From NCBI GenBank assembly GCA_965203265.1, contig CBDBBV010000002.1, positions 310,001 to 374,000 of the forward strand: 64,000 nucleotides of DNA, written 5' to 3'. A program made the translations under genes and the position numbers. Position 1 is the first letter of the stretch. Every line of letters starts with the position of its first letter. The DNA is from JAHRAW01 sp965203265. Lineage in GTDB: Bacteria; Pseudomonadota; Gammaproteobacteria; Arenicellales; Poriferihabitantaceae. The notes beneath the pieces were generated by a model that worked only from the letters and a program-made list of their open reading frames with translations, did not search any database and was not told the origin of the DNA. Shown here piece by piece: positions 27,388 to 35,828 of the stretch.

Positions 27388-27980
27388 CAATCCGGCGGCA
27401 GGCAATCGAGAGCGCTTACAAGGTAGTCCCACACATATTCGGTAAAACTCCAGCGAACCTGAATGGCGAACGACGGCGCGGCTTCGGGTTTGTACAACAA
27501 TATGCTGGCGTTGCCGAAGCGCGTCTGGGCGCATTGTCCCGTCGGGAACACATTCTCGTGCAAGTCCAGCGGACAGCCGCGAGCGAGGGCCGCCGCGGCC
27601 GCCTCGCCTTGCAGTTCGAGCACGGTGTAATAATCGGTTACCTCGGTGGCGGCGTGGTGAATGCCGCCGAGGGTTCGCGCCAGTTGCCGCCGCAGTTCCT
27701 GCGCGCGTTCGAGGGCGCAGTGCAACAGCCATTCATCGGGGCCGAGCCAGAATATCGTCATCCCGTCGCAGATTGCCGTGGTGTTCGCCGCCAGCGGCAG
27801 CGGAACCCCCAGGGCCGCGCCCGCCGCCTCGACAAACTGCGCGTCATTCGCGTCTCCGCGCAAGTTGATCTTGCCGCACCAGGGCAGCTCGCGCAGGGTA
27901 GTGTGCCCAGCCACCGGCTCGCGTCCGCCGCCGGGGGAGGTCGTCTCGCCAAATGCCGATGCGCGTTCGATCTCAGCCAC
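27387..27980 (-). CDS. soxG: Sarcosine oxidase gamma subunit
   Basis: Smallest-domain partner of heterotetrameric sarcosine oxidase (197 aa). It resembles SoxG: INLRGDANDAQFVEAAGAALGVPLP, IFWLGPDEWLLHC, TDYYTVLELQGEAAAAALARGCPLDLH, FPTGQCAQTRFGNASILLY and WSFTEYVWDYL. The preferred start is the GTG at 27980, which overlaps the soxA stop; the ATG 13 codons upstream lies within soxA. It is coupled to the MFS gene after it by TGATG. Confidence 0.91.
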   Translation of the reverse strand: MAEIERASAFGETTSPGGGREPVAGHTTLRELPWCGKINLRGDANDAQFVEAAGAALGVPLPLAANTTAICDGMTIFWLGPDEWLLHCALERAQELRRQLARTLGGIHHAATEVTDYYTVLELQGEAAAAALARGCPLDLHENVFPTGQCAQTRFGNASILLYKPEAAPSFAIQVRWSFTEYVWDYLVSALDCLPPD

Positions 27981-30900
27981 GCGCCCGTTCCCCGCTCGGA
28001 TCGTAGAACACGGTGTCAACCACGGTTACCCGCCGACTCGTGCCGTCCATCAGCGCCACATCCAGAACCTCCCCCTTGCGCTTGAAGCCGTCGGCGATGA
28101 GCGCCAGCGCGATGGAGCGGCCGAGGGTGGGGCTCATATAGCTGGAGGAGACATGGCCGAGCATCTTCATCGGCGGTTTTGCGCGCAGAGCATCCACCAG
28201 ATGGGCGCCTTCGGGCAGCACGAAATTCGGATCCTCGGTGAGCAGCCCGACCAGCTGTTTTCGCCCGGCGCGCGCGGTGTCCGTTCGCGAGAACGAGCGC
28301 TTGCCGACGAAGTCGTCCTTCGCCTTGGACACGATCCAGTCCATCCCCAAGTCCATCGGCGTAACCGTCCCGTCGGTATCCTGCCCGATGATGATGAACC
28401 CCTTTTCGGCGCGCAATACATGCATCGCCTCGGTGCCGTAGGGCTGTATGCCGTATTTTTCACCGGCCTCCATCAGGGCGTGCCATAGGGCGAGGCCGAA
28501 GCGCGCCGGTACATTGATCTCGAAGGCCAGTTCGCCGGTAAAGCTGATGCGGAACACCCGCGCGGGAATTCCGGCGACGGCGAATTCCCGCATGGACATG
28601 AAGGGGAACGATTCGCCGTCGAGCGGTTGATCGCACAGTTCGGCCAGCAGCTCGCGGCTTTTCGGCCCGTTGATCGAGGCCACCGCCCATTGCTCGGTAA
28701 CGCTGGTGCAATAGACCTTGCCGTCGAGCCACTCGGTTTGCAGCCACTCCTCCAGCCAAGTCAGCACCCGCGCCGCGCCGCCGGTGGTGGTGGTCAGATG
28801 GTAGTGATTTTCGCCGAGGCAGGTGGTTACGCCGTCGTCGAACACCATGCCGTGCTCGTTCAGCATCACGCCGTAGCGACACCGCCCCGGCGCCAGACGA
28901 TTCCACGCATTGGTGTACACCATGTTGAGCAATTTGGTGGCGTCTTCCCCGACGATATCGATCTTGCCGAGGGTCGAGGCATCGAGAATGCCCACGGCGT
29001 TGCGCGCCGCCAAGCATTCCCGCCGCACCGCGGCCTGCATATTCTCGCCCTTCGCCGGAAAATAGAAGGGGCGCTTCCAGTCGCCCACATCCTCGTACAC
29101 CGCGCCGTGCCGCTGGTGCCACGGGTGCATCGGCGTGGTGCGCTGTTGCTCGAACAGGTGGCGGCGTTCGTGGCCGACGATGGCGCCGAAGGTGAGCGGC
29201 GTATAGGGCGGGCGGAAGGTGGTGGCGCCGAGCGCGCCGATGTTGGCGCCGCGCAGGTCGGCAATCGCCGCCAGCGCATTGAGGTTGGAGGTCTTGCCCT
29301 GATCGGTTCCCATGCCGGTGGTGGTGTAGCGCTTGAGGTGTTCGCTGGATTCGAATCCCTCGCGCACCGCCAGCTCGATGTCGGCGATGGTGGAATCGTT
29401 GTGCAGTTCGTGAAAGTGCTTTTTCGGCCCCCGCCCGATGGGGTGCTCGCAGGGCAGAATCCACAGCGGGCGCATGGCGCCCTGAGGTGACTGAGGCGCC
29501 TCGAACTCCGCCGTTTCCGCCGGCTCGCCGTGGAAACCGGCGGCGGCAGCGGCGGCGCGCCCGGCCTCGTCCCCCTCGACCAAGCATTCGGCCAGCGCCT
29601 GCGTGCCGCGACAGGCACCGACGCAAGTATTCGGATTGGTGGCCGCGCCCCGACCCGGCACGAAACAATGCCGCTCGGCGGAAAATTCCAGACGGCCCTT
29701 GGCCTGACTGAACAGGTGCACCGTGGGCGTCCAGCCGCCGGAAACCGCGATGAGGTCGCAACGCAGGTTGCGGGGCGCGCCGCGCACCGCATCGCCGTTC
29801 GGGGAAAGTTCCCTGATCTGCGCCCGCCGAATTTTCCCACGGGCGTAATCGACCGCGCTGATGCCGCAGTTGGCATGGATGCGGATGGCCAGCGCCTGCG
29901 CCTGCTCGATGAGTTCCCCCGTCGGCGCCTGTCGCACATCCACGATCTCCACCTCGGCGCCGACGCGCTTGGCGTCGAGCGCGGCGTGGTAGGCGCCGTC
30001 ATTGTTGGTCAGCACGACGATGCGTTTTCCCGGCAACACGCCGAAGCGGTTGATGTAGGCGCGCACCGCACCGGCCAGCATCACCCCCGGCCGATCGTTG
30101 TCGGCAAACACCAGCGGACGCTCGATGCTGCCGGTCGCCAGCACCACCCGTTTCGCGCGAATCTTCCACAGGCGCTCCTTGGGCGTCCGCTCGCCCTTGT
30201 TGGAGCCGAGATGCTCGCTCACGCGCTCGTTCGCCACCAGAAAATTGTAGTCGTAGTAGCCGGTTACCGTGGTTCGCGGGAGCAGCGTTACTTGCTCCAT
30301 CCCGCGCAGCTCGGCAACGCGCTCGGCGATCCATTGCTCGCTGGGCGTCCCGCCGATTTCGGCGGAGCCGGCGAGCAAACTGCCGCCGAACTCGTTCCGC
30401 TCATCCGCCAACAGCACCCGCGCCCCGGCGGCGGCGGCCGCCCAAGCCGCCTGCAGCCCGGCCGGCCCTCCGCCCACCACCAGCACATCGCAGTGCGCGT
30501 GAGTCTTGTCGTACCGATCCGGATCGGATTCGGTGGGGGATCTCCCAAGCCCGGCGGCTCGGCGGATGGCTCGTTCGTAGGTCATCCACAGGAATCTCGG
30601 CCATTTGAATGTCTTGTAATAGAAACCGGCGGGGAAGAGGCGCCACAGGCGGGCGTTGATCGCGCCGAGATCGAAGGCGACCGACGGCCAGCAGTTTTGA
30701 CTGCGGGCAACCAAGCCGTCGTACAGCTCGATCTCCGTGGCGCGCCGGTTGGGTTCGGTGTAGGCGCCGCTTTCCAGCTGCACCAGCGCATTGGGCTCCT
30801 CGGAACCGGCGGAGAAGATTCCCCGGGGGCGGTGGTACTTGAAGCTGCGGCCGACCAGCATGACGCCGTTGGCCAGCAGCGCCGACGCCAGCGTGTCGCC

Positions 30901-30996
30901 GGGGTGTCCCTCGTATTGCTTGTCGTCGTACCAGAATCTGATGATTCTGGCGCGATCGATGCGGCCGCCTTCGGCCAGACGGTTGACTTGGCTCAT
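27973..30996 (-). CDS. soxA: Sarcosine oxidase alpha subunit
   Basis: 1007-aa large subunit of the heterotetrameric enzyme that oxidises sarcosine to glycine, passing the methyl group to tetrahydrofolate. The N-terminal domain (about 15-95) is ferredoxin-like in fold without clustered Fe-S cysteines. A Rossmann site follows: DVLVVGGGPAGLQAAW (170-185), then a second dinucleotide-type region. The last 400 residues are a GcvT-like folate-binding domain (NAVGILDASTLGKIDIVG; MDLGMDWIVSKAKDDFVGKRS). Start is ATG 30996, overlapping the soxD stop by four bases; upstream frame is a shadow. Order B-D-A-G is that of known sox operons. Confidence 0.95.
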   Translation of the reverse strand: MSQVNRLAEGGRIDRARIIRFWYDDKQYEGHPGDTLASALLANGVMLVGRSFKYHRPRGIFSAGSEEPNALVQLESGAYTEPNRRATEIELYDGLVARSQNCWPSVAFDLGAINARLWRLFPAGFYYKTFKWPRFLWMTYERAIRRAAGLGRSPTESDPDRYDKTHAHCDVLVVGGGPAGLQAAWAAAAAGARVLLADERNEFGGSLLAGSAEIGGTPSEQWIAERVAELRGMEQVTLLPRTTVTGYYDYNFLVANERVSEHLGSNKGERTPKERLWKIRAKRVVLATGSIERPLVFADNDRPGVMLAGAVRAYINRFGVLPGKRIVVLTNNDGAYHAALDAKRVGAEVEIVDVRQAPTGELIEQAQALAIRIHANCGISAVDYARGKIRRAQIRELSPNGDAVRGAPRNLRCDLIAVSGGWTPTVHLFSQAKGRLEFSAERHCFVPGRGAATNPNTCVGACRGTQALAECLVEGDEAGRAAAAAAGFHGEPAETAEFEAPQSPQGAMRPLWILPCEHPIGRGPKKHFHELHNDSTIADIELAVREGFESSEHLKRYTTTGMGTDQGKTSNLNALAAIADLRGANIGALGATTFRPPYTPLTFGAIVGHERRHLFEQQRTTPMHPWHQRHGAVYEDVGDWKRPFYFPAKGENMQAAVRRECLAARNAVGILDASTLGKIDIVGEDATKLLNMVYTNAWNRLAPGRCRYGVMLNEHGMVFDDGVTTCLGENHYHLTTTTGGAARVLTWLEEWLQTEWLDGKVYCTSVTEQWAVASINGPKSRELLAELCDQPLDGESFPFMSMREFAVAGIPARVFRISFTGELAFEINVPARFGLALWHALMEAGEKYGIQPYGTEAMHVLRAEKGFIIIGQDTDGTVTPMDLGMDWIVSKAKDDFVGKRSFSRTDTARAGRKQLVGLLTEDPNFVLPEGAHLVDALRAKPPMKMLGHVSSSYMSPTLGRSIALALIADGFKRKGEVLDVALMDGTSRRVTVVDTVFYDPSGERARG

Positions 30997-31301
30997 GGCT
31001 GCGTTTCGTCCTCCTCGGCGACCTCGGCGATTTCGGGGATGGGGTCGCCGGGTTTGTAGGTGGCGTATATTCGGTCGTCTCGAGTATCGCGAATCACGTT
31101 GAACCAGCGCCGGCAGCCGTGGCTGTGTACCCATCTCTCGTGGTGAATTCCCTTGGAGTTCTTGCGGAAGAACAGGTAGTCGCCCCATTGCCGTTCGCTC
31201 AGATCTTGCGGGTTTTGCGGTCGCACGATGTGCGCCTCGCCGTGGCAGCTGAACTCGCTTTGGTCGCGGCTACCGCACCAGGGGCATTGTAGTAGAAACA
31301 T
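30993..31301 (-). CDS. soxD: Sarcosine oxidase delta subunit
   Basis: 102-aa delta subunit, which binds zinc and bridges the complex. MFLLQCPWCGSRDQSEFSC opens the protein and supplies the cysteine ligands; WGDYLFFRKNSKGIHHERWVHSHGCRRWFN is the family signature region. The start is ATG 31301, in the gap after soxB; a 16-codon upstream extension overlaps soxB. The stop overlaps the soxA ATG. Confidence 0.94.
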   Translation of the reverse strand: MFLLQCPWCGSRDQSEFSCHGEAHIVRPQNPQDLSERQWGDYLFFRKNSKGIHHERWVHSHGCRRWFNVIRDTRDDRIYATYKPGDPIPEIAEVAEEDETQP

Positions 31302-31317
31302 GGCGATCCCCTCGCAG

Positions 31318-32562
31318 TTAGTGCGCGACCGCGGCGGCGGCGCCTTCATCGATCAGCGCGCCGGTGTTGAAGCGATCGATGGAAAACGGTGCGGCCAGCG
31401 GGTGCATTTCGCCGCGAGCGATGGAGTGGGCGAATATGTGGCCCGATCCCGGCGTGGCCTTGAAGCCGCCGGTTCCCCAGCCGCAGTTGAACCACAGATT
31501 TTCCACCGGCGTCTGGGAAATCAGCGGCGAGCGATCCACCGTAACATCGACGACCCCGCCCCATTGCCGCAGCATCTTCACCCGGGAGAATATCGGGTAG
31601 AGCTCGACGATCGGCCCGACGGTGTGCTCGATGGAATCGAAACCGCCTCGTTGGGAATAGGAATTGTAGGCGTCCGAACCGGCGCCGATGACCAGTTCGC
31701 CCTTGTCCGATTGGCTGATGTAGGCGTGTACGCTGCCGGACATCACCACGCAGTCGATAATGGGCTTGAGCGGCTCGGAAACCAGCGCCTGCAATGGCAC
31801 GGATTCGACCGGCAATCTGAACCCCGCCATTTCCGCCAGCACGCCGCAATGCCCAGCCACCACGCAGCCGACCTTGCCGGCGCCGATGAAACCGCGGCTG
31901 GTATCCACCCCGACCACCCGATTGCGCTCGATGCGAAAGCCGCTCACCTCGCAATTCTGGATGATGTCCACGCCCAGACGGTCGGCGGCGCGGGCGTACC
32001 CCCAGGCCACCGCATCGTGGCGGGCGGTGCCGCCGCGCCGTTGTAGTAGCGCGCCGAGGATCGGATAGCGGCAGTCGAGATTGATGAACGGCACCATTTT
32101 CGCCACCCCCGCCGGCGTGACGAATTCGGAGTCGATGCCGTTCAAGTGAATGGCGTTCCCCCGCCGCCCGATTTCCTGCAGATCGTGAACATTGTGGGCG
32201 AGGTGCAGCAACCCGCGTTGGGAAAACATCACGTTGTAATTGATCTCCCGACTCAAGCCCTCCCACAACCTCATGGCGTGCTCGTACAGTCCGGCGGATT
32301 CGTCCCACAGGTAATTGGAGCGCACGATGGTGGTATTGCGCCCGGTATTGCCGCCCCCCAGCCACCCCTTTTCCACCACCGCCACATTGGTTATGCCGCA
32401 TTCACTGGCGAGATAATAGGCAGTCGCCAACCCGTGGCCGCCACCGCCGACGATGACCACATCGTAGGCTCGCTTCGGCTCCGCACTACGCCACGCTCGC
32501 TGCCAACCCTGATGATAATTCAGGGCATTGCGGATGAGGCTGAAAATGGAATAGCGGTTCAT
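31318..32562 (-). CDS. soxB: Sarcosine oxidase beta subunit
   Basis: 414-aa FAD- and FMN-binding catalytic subunit. [19 protein letters not shown] (34-52) binds [20 protein letters not shown] (69-85) follows, and [16 protein letters not shown] contains H182, the likely counterpart of the histidine that links FMN covalently in characterised enzymes (inference by local similarity). First gene of a five-gene operon soxB-D-A-G-MFS; soxD starts 17 bases after its stop. An 88-base gap separates it from cobO. Confidence 0.95.
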   Translation of the reverse strand: MNRYSIFSLIRNALNYHQGWQRAWRSAEPKRAYDVVIVGGGGHGLATAYYLASECGITNVAVVEKGWLGGGNTGRNTTIVRSNYLWDESAGLYEHAMRLWEGLSREINYNVMFSQRGLLHLAHNVHDLQEIGRRGNAIHLNGIDSEFVTPAGVAKMVPFINLDCRYPILGALLQRRGGTARHDAVAWGYARAADRLGVDIIQNCEVSGFRIERNRVVGVDTSRGFIGAGKVGCVVAGHCGVLAEMAGFRLPVESVPLQALVSEPLKPIIDCVVMSGSVHAYISQSDKGELVIGAGSDAYNSYSQRGGFDSIEHTVGPIVELYPIFSRVKMLRQWGGVVDVTVDRSPLISQTPVENLWFNCGWGTGGFKATPGSGHIFAHSIARGEMHPLAAPFSIDRFNTGALIDEGAAAAVAH

Positions 32563-32650
32563 TCTGTCGAGTAGTCTGTGGAATTGTCGGTTTAAGACGA
32601 TCGGATGGATTCGTTATCGGGATTCGGTGTCGGTGTGTTGCCCGCGCCCA

Positions 32651-33187
32651 CTAGAATTCCACCCCCTGAGCCGCCAGCACCCCCTCATCGAATGCGTGCT
32701 TGACCTTCCCCACCTCGCTGACCGTATCCGCCGCCTCGATGATCGCCCGAGGGGCGTCTCGTCCGGTCATGATCAGGTGTAGCCAAGCCGGTTTGCGCGT
32801 GTGCGCGAATTCGGCGATCTCTTCCGCCGGAATCCAGCCGTATCCGCTACAGTAATTGATTTCGTCGAGCAACACCAGATCGAATTTCTCCGAGAGAATC
32901 TTCTCCTTGCTGAATTCCCAGATTGCGCGGCTGGTGGCGATGTCCTGTGCGGGATTTTGCGTGTCCCAAGTGAATCCGTCCCCCAGCGCGTGCCATTCGA
33001 TATTGTCGAATTTCCCCGCGGCGCGTTGCTCGCCGGTTTTCCACTTGCCCTTGATGTACTGGATCACGCAGACCCGCATACCCCAGCCCGCGGCGCGGAA
33101 CACCATGCCGAAGCCGCTGGACGATTTGCCCTTGCCTTCGCCGGTGAGCACCAGCGTGATTCCCCGTCGCCGGGCGCGCGATTTCAT
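32651..33187 (-). CDS. cobO: Corrinoid (cob(I)alamin) adenosyltransferase, CobO/BtuR type
   Basis: 178-aa ATP:corrinoid adenosyltransferase that makes adenosylcobalamin. P-loop variant TGEGKGKSSSGFG (15-27), then VIQYIKGKWKTGE, LDEINYCSGYGWI and IMTGRDAPRAIIEAADTVSEV. Start is ATG 33187; the open frame upstream overlaps radC and is a shadow. No other cobalamin genes are in the window, so this copy probably serves salvage. I see no cobalamin riboswitch in the 98 bases before it. Confidence 0.93.
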   Translation of the reverse strand: MKSRARRRGITLVLTGEGKGKSSSGFGMVFRAAGWGMRVCVIQYIKGKWKTGEQRAAGKFDNIEWHALGDGFTWDTQNPAQDIATSRAIWEFSKEKILSEKFDLVLLDEINYCSGYGWIPAEEIAEFAHTRKPAWLHLIMTGRDAPRAIIEAADTVSEVGKVKHAFDEGVLAAQGVEF

Positions 33188-33285
33188 GGTTGACTGTTTT
33201 GTGGGATGCCAACCGGTATTTTCCGGTTTTTCGCAGTGGCCGGTCAATAGCCGCGCGCGAACATGTCGTTCTATGTCGCTGGCCG

Positions 33286-33960
33286 CTAGAATAATCCGCG
33301 CTCGCTCATGGAGACGAATTCGCCGTCGCCGATGACCAGATGGTCGAGCAGGCGCACCTCGACCAACTTGAGCGCATCCTTCAGTTTGACCGTCAGCATG
33401 GTATCGGCCTGACTCGGCTCGGCCACGCCGGACGGGTGGTTGTGGGCGACGATGACCGCCGCCGCATTGCGCCCGAGGACGCCCTTGACCACCTCTCTGG
33501 GGTGCACCGCGGCGCCGCTCAAAGTGCCGTGGAACAGCTCCTCGTAATGCAGTACGTGATGGCGATTGTCGAGATACACGACGGCGAACACCTCGCGCGG
33601 CTGATCCCGCAGTTGATGGATGAGAAAATCCGCCGCCTGTTTCGGGCTGGTCAGCGGCCCCTCCTTTTCCATTTTTTGCGCGAGATAGCGCCGCCCCAGC
33701 TCCAGCGCCGCCTGCAACTGCGCGCACTTGGCCGGGCCGAGCCCGACCGTTTTGGCCAGCGTGCCCTGATCGGCGTTGAGTATTTGCCGCAAGCCGCCGT
33801 ATTCATTCAGCAGGTCGCGCCCCAGATCCACCGCCGATTTGCCGCGCACGCCGGTGCGCAGGAAAATCGCCAACAACTCGGAATCGGACAGCGAAGCCGC
33901 CCCGCCGCGAATCAATTTTTCCCGCGGCCTTTCATCCGTGGGCCAATTCGTAATTGCCAT
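33286..33960 (-). CDS. radC: RadC family JAB1/MPN protein
   Basis: 224-aa RadC-like protein: an N-terminal helix-hairpin-helix region ([18 protein letters not shown]) and a JAB1/MPN domain with the JAMM metal motif [14 protein letters not shown] (about 171-184). Historically tied to DNA repair, but the E. coli link was withdrawn; the activity is uncertain. The ATG at 33960 has an AGAGG site just upstream. It is divergent from coaBC; a radC beside coaBC(dfp)-dut is common in gammaproteobacteria. Confidence 0.92.
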   Translation of the reverse strand: MAITNWPTDERPREKLIRGGAASLSDSELLAIFLRTGVRGKSAVDLGRDLLNEYGGLRQILNADQGTLAKTVGLGPAKCAQLQAALELGRRYLAQKMEKEGPLTSPKQAADFLIHQLRDQPREVFAVVYLDNRHHVLHYEELFHGTLSGAAVHPREVVKGVLGRNAAAVIVAHNHPSGVAEPSQADTMLTVKLKDALKLVEVRLLDHLVIGDGEFVSMSERGLF

Positions 33961-33990
33961 AATCCTCTCCGTGGCATCCATTCGATGCGG

Positions 33991-33996
33991 TACACT
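33991..33996 (+). promoter_or_regulatory. Putative -10 box of coaBC
   Basis: TACACT ends seven bases before the coaBC ATG, so the transcript would start at or just before the start codon. No Shine-Dalgarno and no clear -35 box are visible. Weak, inferred. Confidence 0.35.
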
Positions 33997-34003
33997 CTAC
34001 CCC

Positions 34004-35263
34004 ATGAATCCGCCCAAGCACAACCGCAACGGCAAGAACATTCTGGTCGGCGTCAGCGGCGGCATAGCCGCCTACAAAAGCCCGACCCTGATCCGCCGCC
34101 TACGCGAGCACGGCTGCCAAGTGCGCGTAATCATGACCCGCGCTGCCGCCGAATTCATCACCCCCCTCACCCTGCAAGCAGTCAGCGGCCAGCCGGTACA
34201 CAGCCACCTGCTGGATGCCGAGGCCGAGTCCGCCATGAGCCACATCGAACTGGCGCGCTGGGCCGAGCAGATCGTCATCGCCCCGGCGACCGCCAACTGC
34301 ATCGCCCGACTGGCGCACGGCTGGGCCGACGACCTGCTGTCCGCCGTGGTGCTGGCGACCACCGCCGAAGTGGTCGTGGCGCCCGCCATGAACCGGCAGA
34401 TGTGGCGCCATCCGGCGACCCAGCGCAATCTGGCGCAACTCGCCGAAATGGGAATCCGCGTGATCGGCCCGGCGGCGGGCGATCAGGCATGCGGCGAAAG
34501 CGGCCACGGCAGAATGACCGAACCCGAGGAAATCGCCGCCGTACTGAGCTTGAGCGGCGCGCAACCGCAATCGCCGCGCCTGCTGGATGGCCGCACCGTC
34601 CTCATCACCGCCGGCCCAACTTGGGAAGCCCTCGATCCGGTGCGCGGCCTGACCAACCGCAGTTCCGGCAAAATGGGCTACGCGCTGGCGCAAGCCGCCC
34701 TTGATCTGGGCGCCCAAGTTACCCTGATCAGCGGCCCGGTGGCCCTTGAGACACCGCGCGGCGCCAACCGAATCGACATCGATTCCGCGCGTCAAATGCT
34801 TGATGCGGCCTTGGTCCACGCATCCCGAGCCGACCTGTTCATCGCCGTGGCCGCCGTGGCCGACTATCGACCGGCAAAAACCGCGTCGCACAAAATCAAG
34901 AAGGGCGAGGGCGACCGCCTCACCCTCCAACTGGTCAAAAACCCCGACAACCTCGCCGCCGTGGCGGCCCTCGAGGGCCGCCCCTTCACCGTAGGCTTCG
35001 CCGCCGAGAGCGAAGACACCATCGCCAACGCCCGCCGCAAACTGCTCGCCAAGGGCGTCGATGCGATCGCCGCCAACCACATCGGCGCCGCCGAAGATGG
35101 CGACAACCCATTCGGCAGCGAGGAAAACTCGGTCACCCTGATCTACCGAAAAGAACACTGCCGAGACGAAATCGCGCTGGCGAAAACCGGCAAATACCGC
35201 CTCGCCGTGCAGATCATCGAAAACATCGCCCCCCTGCTGCCGCCGCCCCAGCCGCCCGCATGA
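34004..35263 (+). CDS. coaBC: Bifunctional phosphopantothenoylcysteine decarboxylase/synthetase (CoaBC, Dfp)
   Basis: Two successive coenzyme A steps in one 419-aa protein. The CoaC half (1 to about 185) binds [55 protein letters not shown] and the catalytic-cysteine segment [10 protein letters not shown]. The CoaB half follows: [39 protein letters not shown] and LVKNPD. The start is the ATG at 34004; the frame is open upstream through radC but that is a shadow. The stop overlaps the dut ATG by four bases, the common coaBC-dut coupling. Confidence 0.96.
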   Translation: MNPPKHNRNGKNILVGVSGGIAAYKSPTLIRRLREHGCQVRVIMTRAAAEFITPLTLQAVSGQPVHSHLLDAEAESAMSHIELARWAEQIVIAPATANCIARLAHGWADDLLSAVVLATTAEVVVAPAMNRQMWRHPATQRNLAQLAEMGIRVIGPAAGDQACGESGHGRMTEPEEIAAVLSLSGAQPQSPRLLDGRTVLITAGPTWEALDPVRGLTNRSSGKMGYALAQAALDLGAQVTLISGPVALETPRGANRIDIDSARQMLDAALVHASRADLFIAVAAVADYRPAKTASHKIKKGEGDRLTLQLVKNPDNLAAVAALEGRPFTVGFAAESEDTIANARRKLLAKGVDAIAANHIGAAEDGDNPFGSEENSVTLIYRKEHCRDEIALAKTGKYRLAVQIIENIAPLLPPPQPPA

Positions 35264-35712
35264 AAATCCACCTGAAAATCCTCGACCCCCGAATCGGCCG
35301 GGAATTCGGCCTCCCAAAAAGCGGCACCGCCGGTTCCGCCGGCCTCGACCTGCGCGCCTGCCTAGACGCCCCCAAGACCCTCGCCGCCGGGGAAACGGCC
35401 TTGTTGCCCACCGGTATCGCCATCCACATCGCCGACCCCAACCACGCCGCCGTGCTGCTGCCGCGCTCCGGCCTCGGCCACAAACACGGCATCGTCCTCG
35501 GCAATCTGGTCGGGCTGATCGACTCGGACTATCAGGGCCAAATACAAGTCTCCTGCTGGAATCGCGGCCACCTCGCCTTCACCATCCACCCCGGCGACCG
35601 CATCGCCCAGATGGTTGTTCTGCCGGTGGCGCGCCCCGAATTCACCGTGGTCGAGTCGTTCCCGCCGAGCGCCCGCGCCACCGGCGGCTTCGGCTCCACC
35701 GGCGCGAGTTGA
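35260..35712 (+). CDS. dut: dUTP diphosphatase (dUTPase)
   Basis: Hydrolyses dUTP to dUMP, keeping uracil out of DNA and feeding dTMP synthesis. 150-aa trimeric type, all five motifs present: AGLDLRA (I), PRSGLG (II), GLIDSDYQG with the catalytic Asp (III), GDRIAQMVV (IV) and [10 protein letters not shown] (V, C-terminal lid). Translationally coupled to coaBC by ATGA. Confidence 0.97.
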   Translation: MKIHLKILDPRIGREFGLPKSGTAGSAGLDLRACLDAPKTLAAGETALLPTGIAIHIADPNHAAVLLPRSGLGHKHGIVLGNLVGLIDSDYQGQIQVSCWNRGHLAFTIHPGDRIAQMVVLPVARPEFTVVESFPPSARATGGFGSTGAS

Positions 35713-35732
35713 TGGCGGGGCGGCAAAAAAAC

Positions 35733-35760
35733 TTGCCAATCTGCGCGAAATGGTTATAAT
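35733..35760 (+). promoter_or_regulatory. Strong sigma70-type promoter of the autotransporter gene
   Basis: TTGCCA (35733-35738), 16-base spacer, perfect TATAAT (35755-35760). A leader of roughly 60 bases follows, with a GAGG ribosome-binding site before ATG 35829. Among the best promoter matches in the window. Confidence 0.75.
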
Positions 35761-35828
35761 CCCCCCACCAATGCGGAATTTCTCGGCAAGTCGTCCGACC
35801 GCCGCAAACCACTTTGAGGACTGAAACC

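Noticed and set aside
33188..33285. Cobalamin riboswitch upstream of cobO
   Set aside because: Only 98 bases separate cobO from radC, too short for the full element, and no B12-box-like sequence is seen.
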